Source: DSAD01 sp036825155
Lineage (GTDB): Bacteria; Desulfobacterota; Desulfomonilia; UBA1062
Direction: 5' to 3'
NCBI GenBank assembly: GCA_036825155.1
Contig: DAISYU010000004.1
Span: 3,187 to 67,186 of the forward strand
Length of the DNA: 64,000 nt
The notes under the pieces were generated by a model. The model was not told where the DNA came from. It searched no databases and saw only the letters and a list, made by a program, of their open reading frames with translations. Positions 18,075 to 24,472 of the stretch are shown here, one piece after another. Positions within the stretch are counted from its first letter, which is position 1. Each line of letters starts with the position of its first letter. Position numbers and translations under genes: made by a program.

Positions 18075-18130
18075 TAGGTAACACTATTCTATGTTTGTTA
18101 CAGGCTGTACACCCCGGTCAGCAAAAAACG

Positions 18131-18628
18131 CTACTCAAATGTCACAAACCTGTCTTTCTTTGCCCCACACACCGGACACTCTTCAGGTAGAACTCCATCC
18201 GAGACGTAGCCACAGACATCACAGACATAGTATATCGTCTCCCGTTCCTCTAAGACATGGTCCATGGCCTCTTTATACAATTTGGCATGGACCTCCTCCA
18301 CGTCGCGGGACTGGCTGAAATAGACAGAAGACGCCTTGTCGCCACTCTCTTCGGCCTGCTTGATAAAGCTGTCGTAGGCAACACCGGCGACCTTGGTCTC
18401 AGACTCGAAGCTGTCGGCAAGATTTTCCTCGGTGCTCTTGATCTCTTTCAGGAGCTTGAGCGCCCTTTTGCCATGGAGCTCCTCTGAAAAGGAGATCACT
18501 CTGAAGAGCTTAGCAAGTTGCGGATATCCCTCCTCCTGGGCCTTATCCGCATAGACCTTGAGCCTGAGAGATGCCTTTGATTCACCCGTATACGCCTGGT
18601 GTATGGCGTCACGAATCTTATCGTCCAT
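18131..18628 (-). CDS. rbr: Rubrerythrin
   Basis: This 165-aa non-haem iron protein reduces hydrogen peroxide in anaerobes. The N-terminal four-helix domain carries a di-iron site (the Glu-rich helices with FSEELHGKRA and RDVEEVHAKLY supply the ExxH pairs). The C-terminal rubredoxin-like domain has CDVCGY and CPVCGA for one iron. ATG 18628 has a perfect GGAGGGA ribosome site; the frame is open further upstream but this is the family start. It lies 29 bases downstream of the DUF2400 gene on the same strand. It belongs functionally with the oxygen-defence genes at 19609-23034. Confidence 0.95.
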   Translation of the reverse strand: MDDKIRDAIHQAYTGESKASLRLKVYADKAQEEGYPQLAKLFRVISFSEELHGKRALKLLKEIKSTEENLADSFESETKVAGVAYDSFIKQAEESGDKASSVYFSQSRDVEEVHAKLYKEAMDHVLEERETIYYVCDVCGYVSDGVLPEECPVCGAKKDRFVTFE

Positions 18629-18657
18629 AGTTCCCTCCAAAAGTGGTATTAAACGTT

Positions 18658-19479
18658 TCATAAACGAGCGTGGTGCTCTTGTCCGGCTGAACACTCAGCA
18701 TCCGGTCGTATGCCCAGACGGGTCAATGCAAAATCATATCTCACCGGGTCTTCCGGTATAATATTCCTGAAACAAGCAGTGATCTCAAGGGCGGTTTTCA
18801 TATCCGAGGCAGCCCTGCAGGTCATCCCGAACCGAGAACAGATGGAATACATATGGGTATCAAGGGGAACGATCAGGAGTCTAGGCGAGATCCCATCCCA
18901 CGCCCCGGGGTCCACATCGTCCCGCCGCACCATCCACCGCAGAAACAGGTGAAGTCTTTTGCAGGCACTCTTCTTTTCCGGATGGGGGAGCAGGCTGTTG
19001 TACTGGTGGGGAAAGGATGCTCGCAACTCCTGAACAAATGCACCCAGGGCATGAATCGTACTGTCATGGCCAGGCCCTAACGAGTTCAGAAAACAGCGCT
19101 TAAGTGACCCGTGCAGGAAAATGACCCGCTGGATTCCCAGCATAAAGTCTGCAAGTTCGAATGCAGTAGTGAACCGGTGCTTGAATCCTTCAAACACCTC
19201 TAGAAGATGCTCATGTGACGCCTCTTCAATGAAGGCCCGAGGCGTCGGCTCCATCCTGTCAAGAATGCACGCCACGCTCTTTTTTATCTGCGCAACCCTT
19301 CCGTACGCAAGCGCAGAGGCGACAATCCCCACAATCTCCTGCTCCAGGGGGTCACTATAGAGCCAGACAAATTCAAGGGGATCAGGGGGAATATACCCCC
19401 GGTGGTTGTACCGGCGGTAAAGCTCATCGAGATAAGCTCGAGATACATTCACGAAAGGTCCTGGTTCTTGATAATTCAT
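18658..19479 (-). CDS. TIGR02757 / DUF2400 family protein
   Basis: This protein of about 273 aa matches a conserved family of unknown function seen mostly in anaerobes and Bacteroidetes. Recognisable features are the N-terminal YNHRGYIPPDPLEFV region, the helix DPLEQEIVGIVASALAYGR, and the HLFLRWMVRRDDVDPGAW and VPLDTHMY segments. The overall pattern is reminiscent of helix-hairpin-helix DNA glycosylase relatives, but that is a weak impression. The ATG at 19479 has no strong ribosome site. It precedes rubrerythrin with a 29-base gap and follows the oxygen-defence genes after 130 bases. Confidence 0.75.
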   Translation of the reverse strand: MNYQEPGPFVNVSRAYLDELYRRYNHRGYIPPDPLEFVWLYSDPLEQEIVGIVASALAYGRVAQIKKSVACILDRMEPTPRAFIEEASHEHLLEVFEGFKHRFTTAFELADFMLGIQRVIFLHGSLKRCFLNSLGPGHDSTIHALGAFVQELRASFPHQYNSLLPHPEKKSACKRLHLFLRWMVRRDDVDPGAWDGISPRLLIVPLDTHMYSICSRFGMTCRAASDMKTALEITACFRNIIPEDPVRYDFALTRLGIRPDAECSAGQEHHARL

Positions 19480-19608
19480 GCACACGTAAACAGGCTGTAT
19501 ATACCTTCTCCTAAAGCGACCATGCACAGGGCATGTCCGCCGATGTGCACAACCAGATCATGCCCTTATGGGAAAAAAACCGTATCCATTTATAAGGTGC
19601 CTGTCATG

Positions 19609-20331
19609 CTACTCCTCAGGAGAAAACTCATCCTTTTCGGCACCGCAGACCGGACAGGCCCAGTCGTCCGGCAAATCTTCAAAAGCTGTCCCGGGGGGAA
19701 TGTTGCCTTCTGGATCGCCTTCGGCGGGATCATAGATATAACCACACACACCACATACATATTTTTTCATTTCACCCTCCACGATTTTTTCTTCATGTTT
19801 GACTTGAGTATTCACATCCCCTTTATAGGTTGGGGCGTTTTTCGAAGCCTTTCCTTTTTTCACGTTCTGGTAATAGGCATATGTAAGAGGCGTTCCCTTT
19901 TTGAGTATCTCCGCACCTGCCACCTCTGCAACAAAGATCGTATGCGTTCCGCAATCCAGGGACCCCACCACCCTTCCATCGAAACAGGCAAGGGCGTTGT
20001 CGGTTACGATGGGACATCCGGTCTCCCCGCTTCTGCAGACAACCTGTGACATCTTGTCCACCTCTCTGCCTGACTTGAAGCCGAACAGGCCGATGAACGG
20101 CATCGGGGTTTCTTCTTCAAGAATAGATACCGCCAGGACGCCGCTGTCCTCGATGTACTGGTGGGTAAGATTGTTCTTATTGATGCTTACCGCGATTGAC
20201 GGAGGTTCGGCACTCACCTGAAACACCGTATTCACTATCTGTCCGTTCGTCTTATCACCTGATACCGAAGAAACGATATACAAACCATAAGAAATATCCC
20301 ACAGGGCCTTGCGGTCCAACGCATCACTCAT
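19609..20331 (-). CDS. hrb: High-molecular-weight rubredoxin (flavin reductase-rubredoxin fusion)
   Basis: This protein of about 240 aa has an N-terminal FMN-binding flavin-reductase domain (ISYGLYIVSS, SINKNNLTHQYI, FGFKSGREVDK) and a C-terminal rubredoxin (CGVCGYIYDPAEG and CPVCGA, four Cys for one Fe). In acetogens and sulfate reducers Hrb passes electrons from NADH-linked donors to flavo-diiron oxygen reductases. It overlaps the fprA stop by 8 bases, so enzyme and electron donor are made together. Between the domains lies a Lys-rich linker of about 30 residues. Confidence 0.92.
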   Translation of the reverse strand: MSDALDRKALWDISYGLYIVSSVSGDKTNGQIVNTVFQVSAEPPSIAVSINKNNLTHQYIEDSGVLAVSILEEETPMPFIGLFGFKSGREVDKMSQVVCRSGETGCPIVTDNALACFDGRVVGSLDCGTHTIFVAEVAGAEILKKGTPLTYAYYQNVKKGKASKNAPTYKGDVNTQVKHEEKIVEGEMKKYVCGVCGYIYDPAEGDPEGNIPPGTAFEDLPDDWACPVCGAEKDEFSPEE

Positions 20332-21535
20332 TGATTGCAACCTCCCGGAGTTTTTCTGCAATAGTCCTGCCCAGAGCATAACATGTTTCCAGCGCCTCGT
20401 CACCAGGCACATATTTCGCCTTGACCGGTTCACCTGCAAGATCGACCTTCATACCCTGAAGAATCTCCTGTATCTGAAGGGCCGCCTCGCCGCTCCAACC
20501 ATACGACCCGAAGGCGGCACCAATGAGGTTTTTGGGCTTGAGTCCCTTGAGATAGGTGAGCACATCGGCCATGGCCGGGAGCATGTTGTTGTTGAGTGTT
20601 GAGGAGCCTGCGATGAGCGCACCGGCATCGAGAATCTCATATGCCACGTCGCTGCGGTGGAACGATCCCATGGACATCACCTTTACATGGGCTCCGCCTG
20701 CAATGAGTCCTTCCTCGATGGCGCGGGCCATGAGCTCGGTAGAGTGCCACATGGTATGGAACAGGACGACAGCCTTGTTCGTGGGTTTCTGATCGGCCCA
20801 CTGTTTGTACAGGCCGAGTATCTTTGAGAGATCCCTTCTCCATACCGGCCCATGATCCGGGGCAATGATCTGGATATCCAGCCCTGATTTACCCACCTTG
20901 TCGAGAAGGTTCAGGATCAACTGCGAGTATGGCAGGAGAATGTTTGCATAATAGGTGGCCGCCTCATAGTTCAGGATTGCCTCGTCAACCTCGTCGCTGA
21001 ATCGTTCCATGGACGCAAGATGCATCCCGAAGGCATCCTGGGAAAAGAGCAGCTTATCTTGAGCTAGATAGCTGAACATGCTGTCCGGCCAGTGCAGCAT
21101 GCGTGTTTCCATAAACTGCAGGTTCATATTTCCCAGCGAAAGCTCCGATCCATCTTTTAAGGCAATAATCTCCCGGTCTATGGCAAAGTGCTCTTTCAAT
21201 GTCTTTGCACCCATCGTCGATGCATAGACCTTTTCAGGATTGACCTCGCGTATTATCTCGGCCAGACAACCGGAATGGTCCATCTCGGAATGATTGGATA
21301 TGATGTAATCGATGCTGCCCGGATCGGTGACAGATGCGATCCGACTTAAGAGTTCATCCTTGAAAGGGGCCTTGACCGTATCGATGAGCGTGATCTTATC
21401 GGCAATAATGAGGTACGCATTGTAGGTACTCCCCCTCTTTGTTGTATACCCGTGAAAGTCACGTATCGTCCAGTCGATAGCACCGACCCAGTATACATGT
21501 TCGCTAACCTTTATCGCTTTGTAGATTCCAGGCAT
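20324..21535 (-). CDS. fprA: Flavo-diiron protein (oxygen / NO reductase)
   Basis: This 403-aa enzyme reduces O2 to water or NO to N2O in anaerobes. The metallo-beta-lactamase-like domain has the di-iron ligands in SNHSEMDHSG near residue 80 (the E and D variant typical of this family), a conserved His (LHWPDS) near 145 and an APDHGP segment near 223. The C-terminal flavodoxin domain begins about 250 (VVLFHTMWHSTELMA, GSSTLNNNMLP, GSYGWSG). ATG 21535 is preferred because AAGGAG lies 9 bases upstream; the ATG at 21544 directly abuts that site. It is followed by hrb, its likely redox partner. Confidence 0.96.
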   Translation of the reverse strand: MPGIYKAIKVSEHVYWVGAIDWTIRDFHGYTTKRGSTYNAYLIIADKITLIDTVKAPFKDELLSRIASVTDPGSIDYIISNHSEMDHSGCLAEIIREVNPEKVYASTMGAKTLKEHFAIDREIIALKDGSELSLGNMNLQFMETRMLHWPDSMFSYLAQDKLLFSQDAFGMHLASMERFSDEVDEAILNYEAATYYANILLPYSQLILNLLDKVGKSGLDIQIIAPDHGPVWRRDLSKILGLYKQWADQKPTNKAVVLFHTMWHSTELMARAIEEGLIAGGAHVKVMSMGSFHRSDVAYEILDAGALIAGSSTLNNNMLPAMADVLTYLKGLKPKNLIGAAFGSYGWSGEAALQIQEILQGMKVDLAGEPVKAKYVPGDEALETCYALGRTIAEKLREVAINE

Positions 21536-21549
21536 TTTCACCATCTCCT

Positions 21550-22038
21550 TTATGTCAGCTTTTTGAGTGAGGAGAGCTTATCACTCAGGATACCTATATG
21601 TTTCATTTCCTCCTCTATGATCTTCTCCACCTTGTCCCTGCCGAGGCTCTCAGGAACAACACGCTTGAGACCCGTATAAAACACGACTGAATTCTTCTCG
21701 GCCTCTATCCCTTTCTTCAATATATCTCTTAAGGTCTCTGAACCGGTCAATGCAACCGTGGCATCAAAGACCTCACCGCCGGTCATTGCCCGCACATACG
21801 AGGCGGCTGTTCCATCCGGATCAAATGCCTCGGAATAGCCTTCCTGGGCGACGAGTCGTCCCCTCATCGAGGAGAAAATCTGTTCATGCTCAGCCTCCAT
21901 AGCTGCAAGGCTCACCAGCATGCTCCTGATCTCAGGGTCCTCAAACATCTCGGAAGCCTTTGTGTAGAATAGTACCCCCTTTCTTTCAAATTCAAGCGCC
22001 ATTTCGAAAATCTCATCTGCATTAAACCCGCTGGACAT
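21550..22038 (-). CDS. Rubrerythrin-like ferritin-fold protein without rubredoxin domain
   Basis: This 162-aa protein has the four-helix di-iron pattern. Helix 1 contains ALEFERKGVLFYT, helix 2 AAMEAEHEQIF, helix 3 GIEAEKNSVVFYTGL and helix 4 IIEEEMKHIGIL, giving E/ExxH metal ligands in pairs. It lacks the C-terminal CxxC rubredoxin domain of true rubrerythrin. Such short erythrins scavenge peroxide with an external electron donor or store iron. The GGAGGGAGA ribosome site fixes the start at 22038. It is in the middle of the dfx-ftn-erythrin-fprA-hrb run. Confidence 0.88.
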   Translation of the reverse strand: MSSGFNADEIFEMALEFERKGVLFYTKASEMFEDPEIRSMLVSLAAMEAEHEQIFSSMRGRLVAQEGYSEAFDPDGTAASYVRAMTGGEVFDATVALTGSETLRDILKKGIEAEKNSVVFYTGLKRVVPESLGRDKVEKIIEEEMKHIGILSDKLSSLKKLT

Positions 22039-22119
22039 ACTTCTCCCTCCGCGTATACGTTTACAGAACTCAGACGAGTATTGCCCCGCAATCCAAGGTT
22101 ATGACTTGGCTGGTGCCTA

Positions 22120-22635
22120 TCACTCCTGAGATTGAGCAGGCGGCGTAAACACTCGAATGCCCAGTTCACGATCGAGCATGAACAACCCGCCGGTGTTCTC
22201 ACCAATCAGTTTCAGCTGCGCTACGATGCTCTGCGCGTTTGCCTCTTCCTCCACCTGTTCGTCCACAAACCAGTTCAGCATGCTTGACGTTGCATGATCC
22301 CTCTCCTCGATTGCAAGATCCACCAGAGAATGTATCATGGCCGTCACCTTCTGTTCGTGACTGTATACATCCTCGAATGCAGCCAGGGGTGATGACCACT
22401 CGCCCGGGGGACCGTCTATTGGCATGAGAGTGACCCTTCCTCCCCGCTCGTTGACATAGCGGTAGAACTTATCGGCATGAGTCATCTCTTCGAGGGCCTG
22501 AATGCGCATCCAGTTTGCAAAACCCGTCAGGTTGATTGAGAGAAAATAGGAGTTCATGGAAAGGTAAAGATATGCTGAATAGAGCTCGGCATTGATCTGG
22601 TTGTTCAATACCGCTTCAACCTTCTTCCCGATCAT
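22120..22635 (-). CDS. ftnA: Ferritin
   Basis: This 171-aa iron-storage protein resembles bacterial non-haem ferritin: NQINAELYSAYLYLSMNSYF at residues 12-31 (the first ferroxidase Glu), EEMTHADKFYRYV near 50 (the ExxH pair), and EERDHATSSMLNWFVDEQVEEE near 110-130. The C-terminal tail is a little extended. With dfx upstream and flavo-diiron downstream, it probably sequesters iron that would otherwise react with peroxide. The GGGGGAGTG ribosome site lies just before the ATG. Confidence 0.93.
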   Translation of the reverse strand: MIGKKVEAVLNNQINAELYSAYLYLSMNSYFLSINLTGFANWMRIQALEEMTHADKFYRYVNERGGRVTLMPIDGPPGEWSSPLAAFEDVYSHEQKVTAMIHSLVDLAIEERDHATSSMLNWFVDEQVEEEANAQSIVAQLKLIGENTGGLFMLDRELGIRVFTPPAQSQE

Positions 22636-22659
22636 ACACTCCCCCTTGTTTTTATTTTC

Positions 22660-23034
22660 CTACGCCTTCCAGAGACCGTGCAGATTGCAATATTCTCTTG
22701 CTGCTACCTCTTTGGCATCGATACAGAATATCGCTTCAGGCACATCTCCCGGCTTGAGGAACTTTCGGTATGCCTTCCCGTCGGCAATGAGCTCGATCCA
22801 CTCTATGTAGTGCTTCTCCTCCATGGGATGAGCAACACTGCCTACCTTGACCTTGAAGCCGTCTGCTGTCTTCTCGATAACCGGTACATGTTTTTCTTTC
22901 GCTGCATCGACGGTGTTTTCCTTGAAGAGTTTCATGGGCTGCCCACAACAGACCAGTTCTCCTTTCCCCTCATGGAGGACTTCAACTATGTTGCCGCATA
23001 CCTCACACTTATAAATCTCCAACTTCTTCGCCAT
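22660..23034 (-). CDS. dfx: Desulfoferrodoxin (superoxide reductase)
   Basis: This 124-aa protein reduces superoxide to peroxide without making oxygen. The N-terminal desulforedoxin domain has the FeS4 ligands in CEVCGN and CCGQPM. The catalytic domain has the four His and one Cys of centre II in HVPVIEK, GSVAHPMEEKHYIEW and REYCNLHGLW. It is the first gene of the minus-strand oxygen-defence operon. The promoter upstream carries a Fur-type operator (23057-23075), so it should be induced by iron limitation or oxidative damage to the repressor. AGGAGGAG precedes the start. Confidence 0.97.
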   Translation of the reverse strand: MAKKLEIYKCEVCGNIVEVLHEGKGELVCCGQPMKLFKENTVDAAKEKHVPVIEKTADGFKVKVGSVAHPMEEKHYIEWIELIADGKAYRKFLKPGDVPEAIFCIDAKEVAAREYCNLHGLWKA

Positions 23035-23056
23035 GCTCTGCTCCTCCTTTCTTATT

Positions 23057-23075
23057 GATAATGATAATCATTCCT
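23057..23075 (-). promoter_or_regulatory. Fur-type operator upstream of dfx
   Basis: GATAATGATAATCATTCCT on the plus strand matches the Fur consensus GATAATGATAATCATTATC at 16 of 19 positions, with the full GATAAT core and its inverted half ATTATC. It abuts and slightly overlaps the predicted -10 of the dfx promoter, so a bound repressor would block transcription of the oxygen-defence operon. PerR sites look similar, but the hexamer arrangement favours Fur. Confidence 0.75.
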
Positions 23076-23102
23076 ATTAACTATTTAACTCATTGATGTC
23101 AA
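23074..23102 (-). promoter_or_regulatory. Predicted sigma-70 promoter of the dfx operon
   Basis: On the minus strand a perfect -35 TTGACA (23102-23097) is followed after 17 bases by TAATAG (23079-23074), a weak -10. The Fur-type operator starts at the end of the -10 and covers the start of transcription. The AGGAGGAG ribosome site and dfx ATG follow about 40 bases downstream. Confidence 0.55.
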
Positions 23103-23205
23103 CCAATTTTTAATACTATTACATAATAATATTTCATGATGAAGAATCAATCGGGTCATCTCAATATTCAGTCATTGTTTTTTCCGGACTTTGCTATTTT
23201 CTATA

Positions 23206-23234
23206 TTGACAGTGAGATTATTGGTTGTTATTAA
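23206..23234 (+). promoter_or_regulatory. Predicted sigma-70 promoter of tRNA-Leu
   Basis: TTGACA, a 17-base spacer and TATTAA (4 of 6) end 13 bases before the tRNA, giving a transcription start a few bases upstream of the mature 5' end. No separate promoter is obvious for rpmB, which may be cotranscribed. Confidence 0.65.
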
Positions 23235-23247
23235 CATCCAGTACTCT

Positions 23248-23334
23248 GCCGAAGTGGTGGAATTTGGTAGACACGCCATCTTGAGGGGGTGGTGGGTAAC
23301 TCCCGTCCGGGTTCAAATCCCGGCTTCGGCACCA
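23248..23334 (+). tRNA. tRNA-Leu (GAG)
   Basis: The 87-base sequence folds as a class II tRNA with encoded CCA. The acceptor stem is GCCGAAG with CTTCGGC. The anticodon stem CCATC/GGTGG holds loop TTGAGGG with anticodon GAG. A long variable arm follows (GGGTAACTCCC), then the T stem CCGGG/CCCGG with TTCAAAT. The discriminator is A. The long variable arm and the GAG anticodon identify leucine (codons CUC/CUU). Confidence 0.95.
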
Positions 23335-23373
23335 CACACAGACAAAAACACGAGAAAGTGAGATATACGATAC

Positions 23374-23568
23374 ATGGCAAGAAAGTGCGACATATGCGGA
23401 AAGGGTCCGCAAACAGGCAACAACGTATCCCATGCACAGAACAAGACAAAAAGGGTTTGGCTTCCGAATCTGCAGAAGGTGCGGGTCGAGACTGCTCACG
23501 GTGTTCAGAGAATCAAGGCTTGCACGCAGTGTATTAAATCAGGCAAAGTCCAGAAACACACCATCTAA
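23374..23568 (+). CDS. rpmB: 50S ribosomal protein L28
   Basis: This 64-aa large-subunit protein begins MARKCDICGKGPQTGNNVSH, the standard L28 opening, and has the later KRVWLPNLQ and VRVETAHG segments. It is the zinc-binding form: CDIC at residues 5-8 pairs with CTQC near 51. It lies 40 bases after the tRNA-Leu gene. No clear terminator follows. The last codons and stop lie in a short direct repeat (ACACCATCTA again at 23591). Confidence 0.96.
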   Translation: MARKCDICGKGPQTGNNVSHAQNKTKRVWLPNLQKVRVETAHGVQRIKACTQCIKSGKVQKHTI

Positions 23569-23654
23569 GACCTCTTCAATCCCTTCGAAAACACCATCTA
23601 TATACTCGTTGGGTTTCGTCTTATTCAGCTTGGGTAATCGGTTCCCCCGGCACC

Positions 23655-23717
23655 TCAGGATACCTCTGAGCTGTGTGCCTGCAAACCCGAACCACCAAAG
23701 ACAAGCTGTTTTTTCAT
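23655..23717 (-). CDS. Possible 20-aa peptide with very strong ribosome site (doubtful)
   Basis: On the minus strand, TAGGAGGGTG stands 4-6 bases before an ATG that opens a 20-codon frame (MKKQLVFGGSGLQAHSSEVS, stop TGA). The ribosome site is better than those of most real genes here. The product is too short to assign. The downstream sequence stays open in another frame, so this could also be the start of a decayed gene. It lies between rpmB and the convergently placed lipoprotein region. Confidence 0.25.
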   Translation of the reverse strand: MKKQLVFGGSGLQAHSSEVS

Positions 23718-23929
23718 GACACCCTCCTACCTTTAAAGAACAAACAAACAAGCAGATGCGAGCAACGCCTTTGTTCCGGCAGCGATCTGTTCTGCTTACC
23801 GGACCGGAAAGCCTCCCTGCAAACACATCAACCATAACTCATGAATTATTACTTGTATTTTCGTTGTACTTTGTGGTATTTAGCGTAGTTCTATTTCGTA
23901 TGATTGACAGTACCCTGAGGAGATATTTC

Positions 23930-24397
23930 ATGAAAAACCTATATCTTATCGCGGTCGTACTCATACTCACGCTCAGCGGTTGCGCCTCGGCTCCAGAGCC
24001 GCGCCCAAAAGAGGATACGGCTTTTTATCTCGCCCGCTTCGACAACGTGTGGGATGCCGCCCTCATGGCTCTCGAAGAAGAGGCCATTCCCATCGAGACC
24101 ATGGAGAAGGAAAAAGGACTCATCACGACAGGGTTCGTCAATTTTTCCGTAGGACCCCAGGCGCATCACGAGATTGAAAAAATCGCACAGAAGCCTGAGA
24201 CCCGTCTGGCGATCTGGTCACAGGTCGGATACACGCTGAGCATCCTTATAACACCTATCAACGACATGAGCACCAAGGCCCGCATCACGGCACATATCGA
24301 AGCATATGACAAGAATGTGACCCGCCAATGGCATGAATGCACCACAAACGGCTTTATTGAAGACATGATCCTGGAAAAGATCAGGGCCCAGCTGTAG
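23930..24397 (+). CDS. Lipoprotein, BamC/NlpB-like (uncertain)
   Basis: This protein of about 155 aa has a clear lipoprotein signal (MKNLYLIAVVLILTLSGCAS, lipobox LSGC, lipidation at Cys 19). The mature part has one small alpha/beta domain: FDNVWDAALMALEEEAI, then ETMEKEKGLITTGFVNF, then strands ending in KARITAHIEAYDK. The helix followed by a strand of the type (E)xGxIxT(x)F resembles the helix-grip domains of BamC-like outer-membrane assembly lipoproteins. CTGAGGAGA fixes the start at 23930. It is convergent with rel. Confidence 0.65.
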   Translation: MKNLYLIAVVLILTLSGCASAPEPRPKEDTAFYLARFDNVWDAALMALEEEAIPIETMEKEKGLITTGFVNFSVGPQAHHEIEKIAQKPETRLAIWSQVGYTLSILITPINDMSTKARITAHIEAYDKNVTRQWHECTTNGFIEDMILEKIRAQL

Positions 24398-24472
24398 AGG
24401 TCTACATCACGGCCACCCACGGGATAATCACCAGGAAATAAGGACTGAATCACCCAGATCTTTCATCGGCAT

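Noticed and set aside
19480..19608. Possible terminator between hrb and the DUF2400 gene
   Set aside because: Only short stems (CCC/GGG, CCTTAT/ATAAGG) near a T-run are present on the minus strand; none forms a convincing stem followed by T residues.
23558..23600. Direct repeat ACACCATCTA at the rpmB stop and again 33 bases later
   Set aside because: Only 10 bases long and two copies; it has no features of an attachment site or insertion scar.
23539..23835. 98-codon minus-strand frame overlapping the end of rpmB
   Set aside because: Overlaps a ribosomal protein gene and has Cys/Trp-rich random composition; only the short frame with the strong ribosome site inside it was kept as doubtful.
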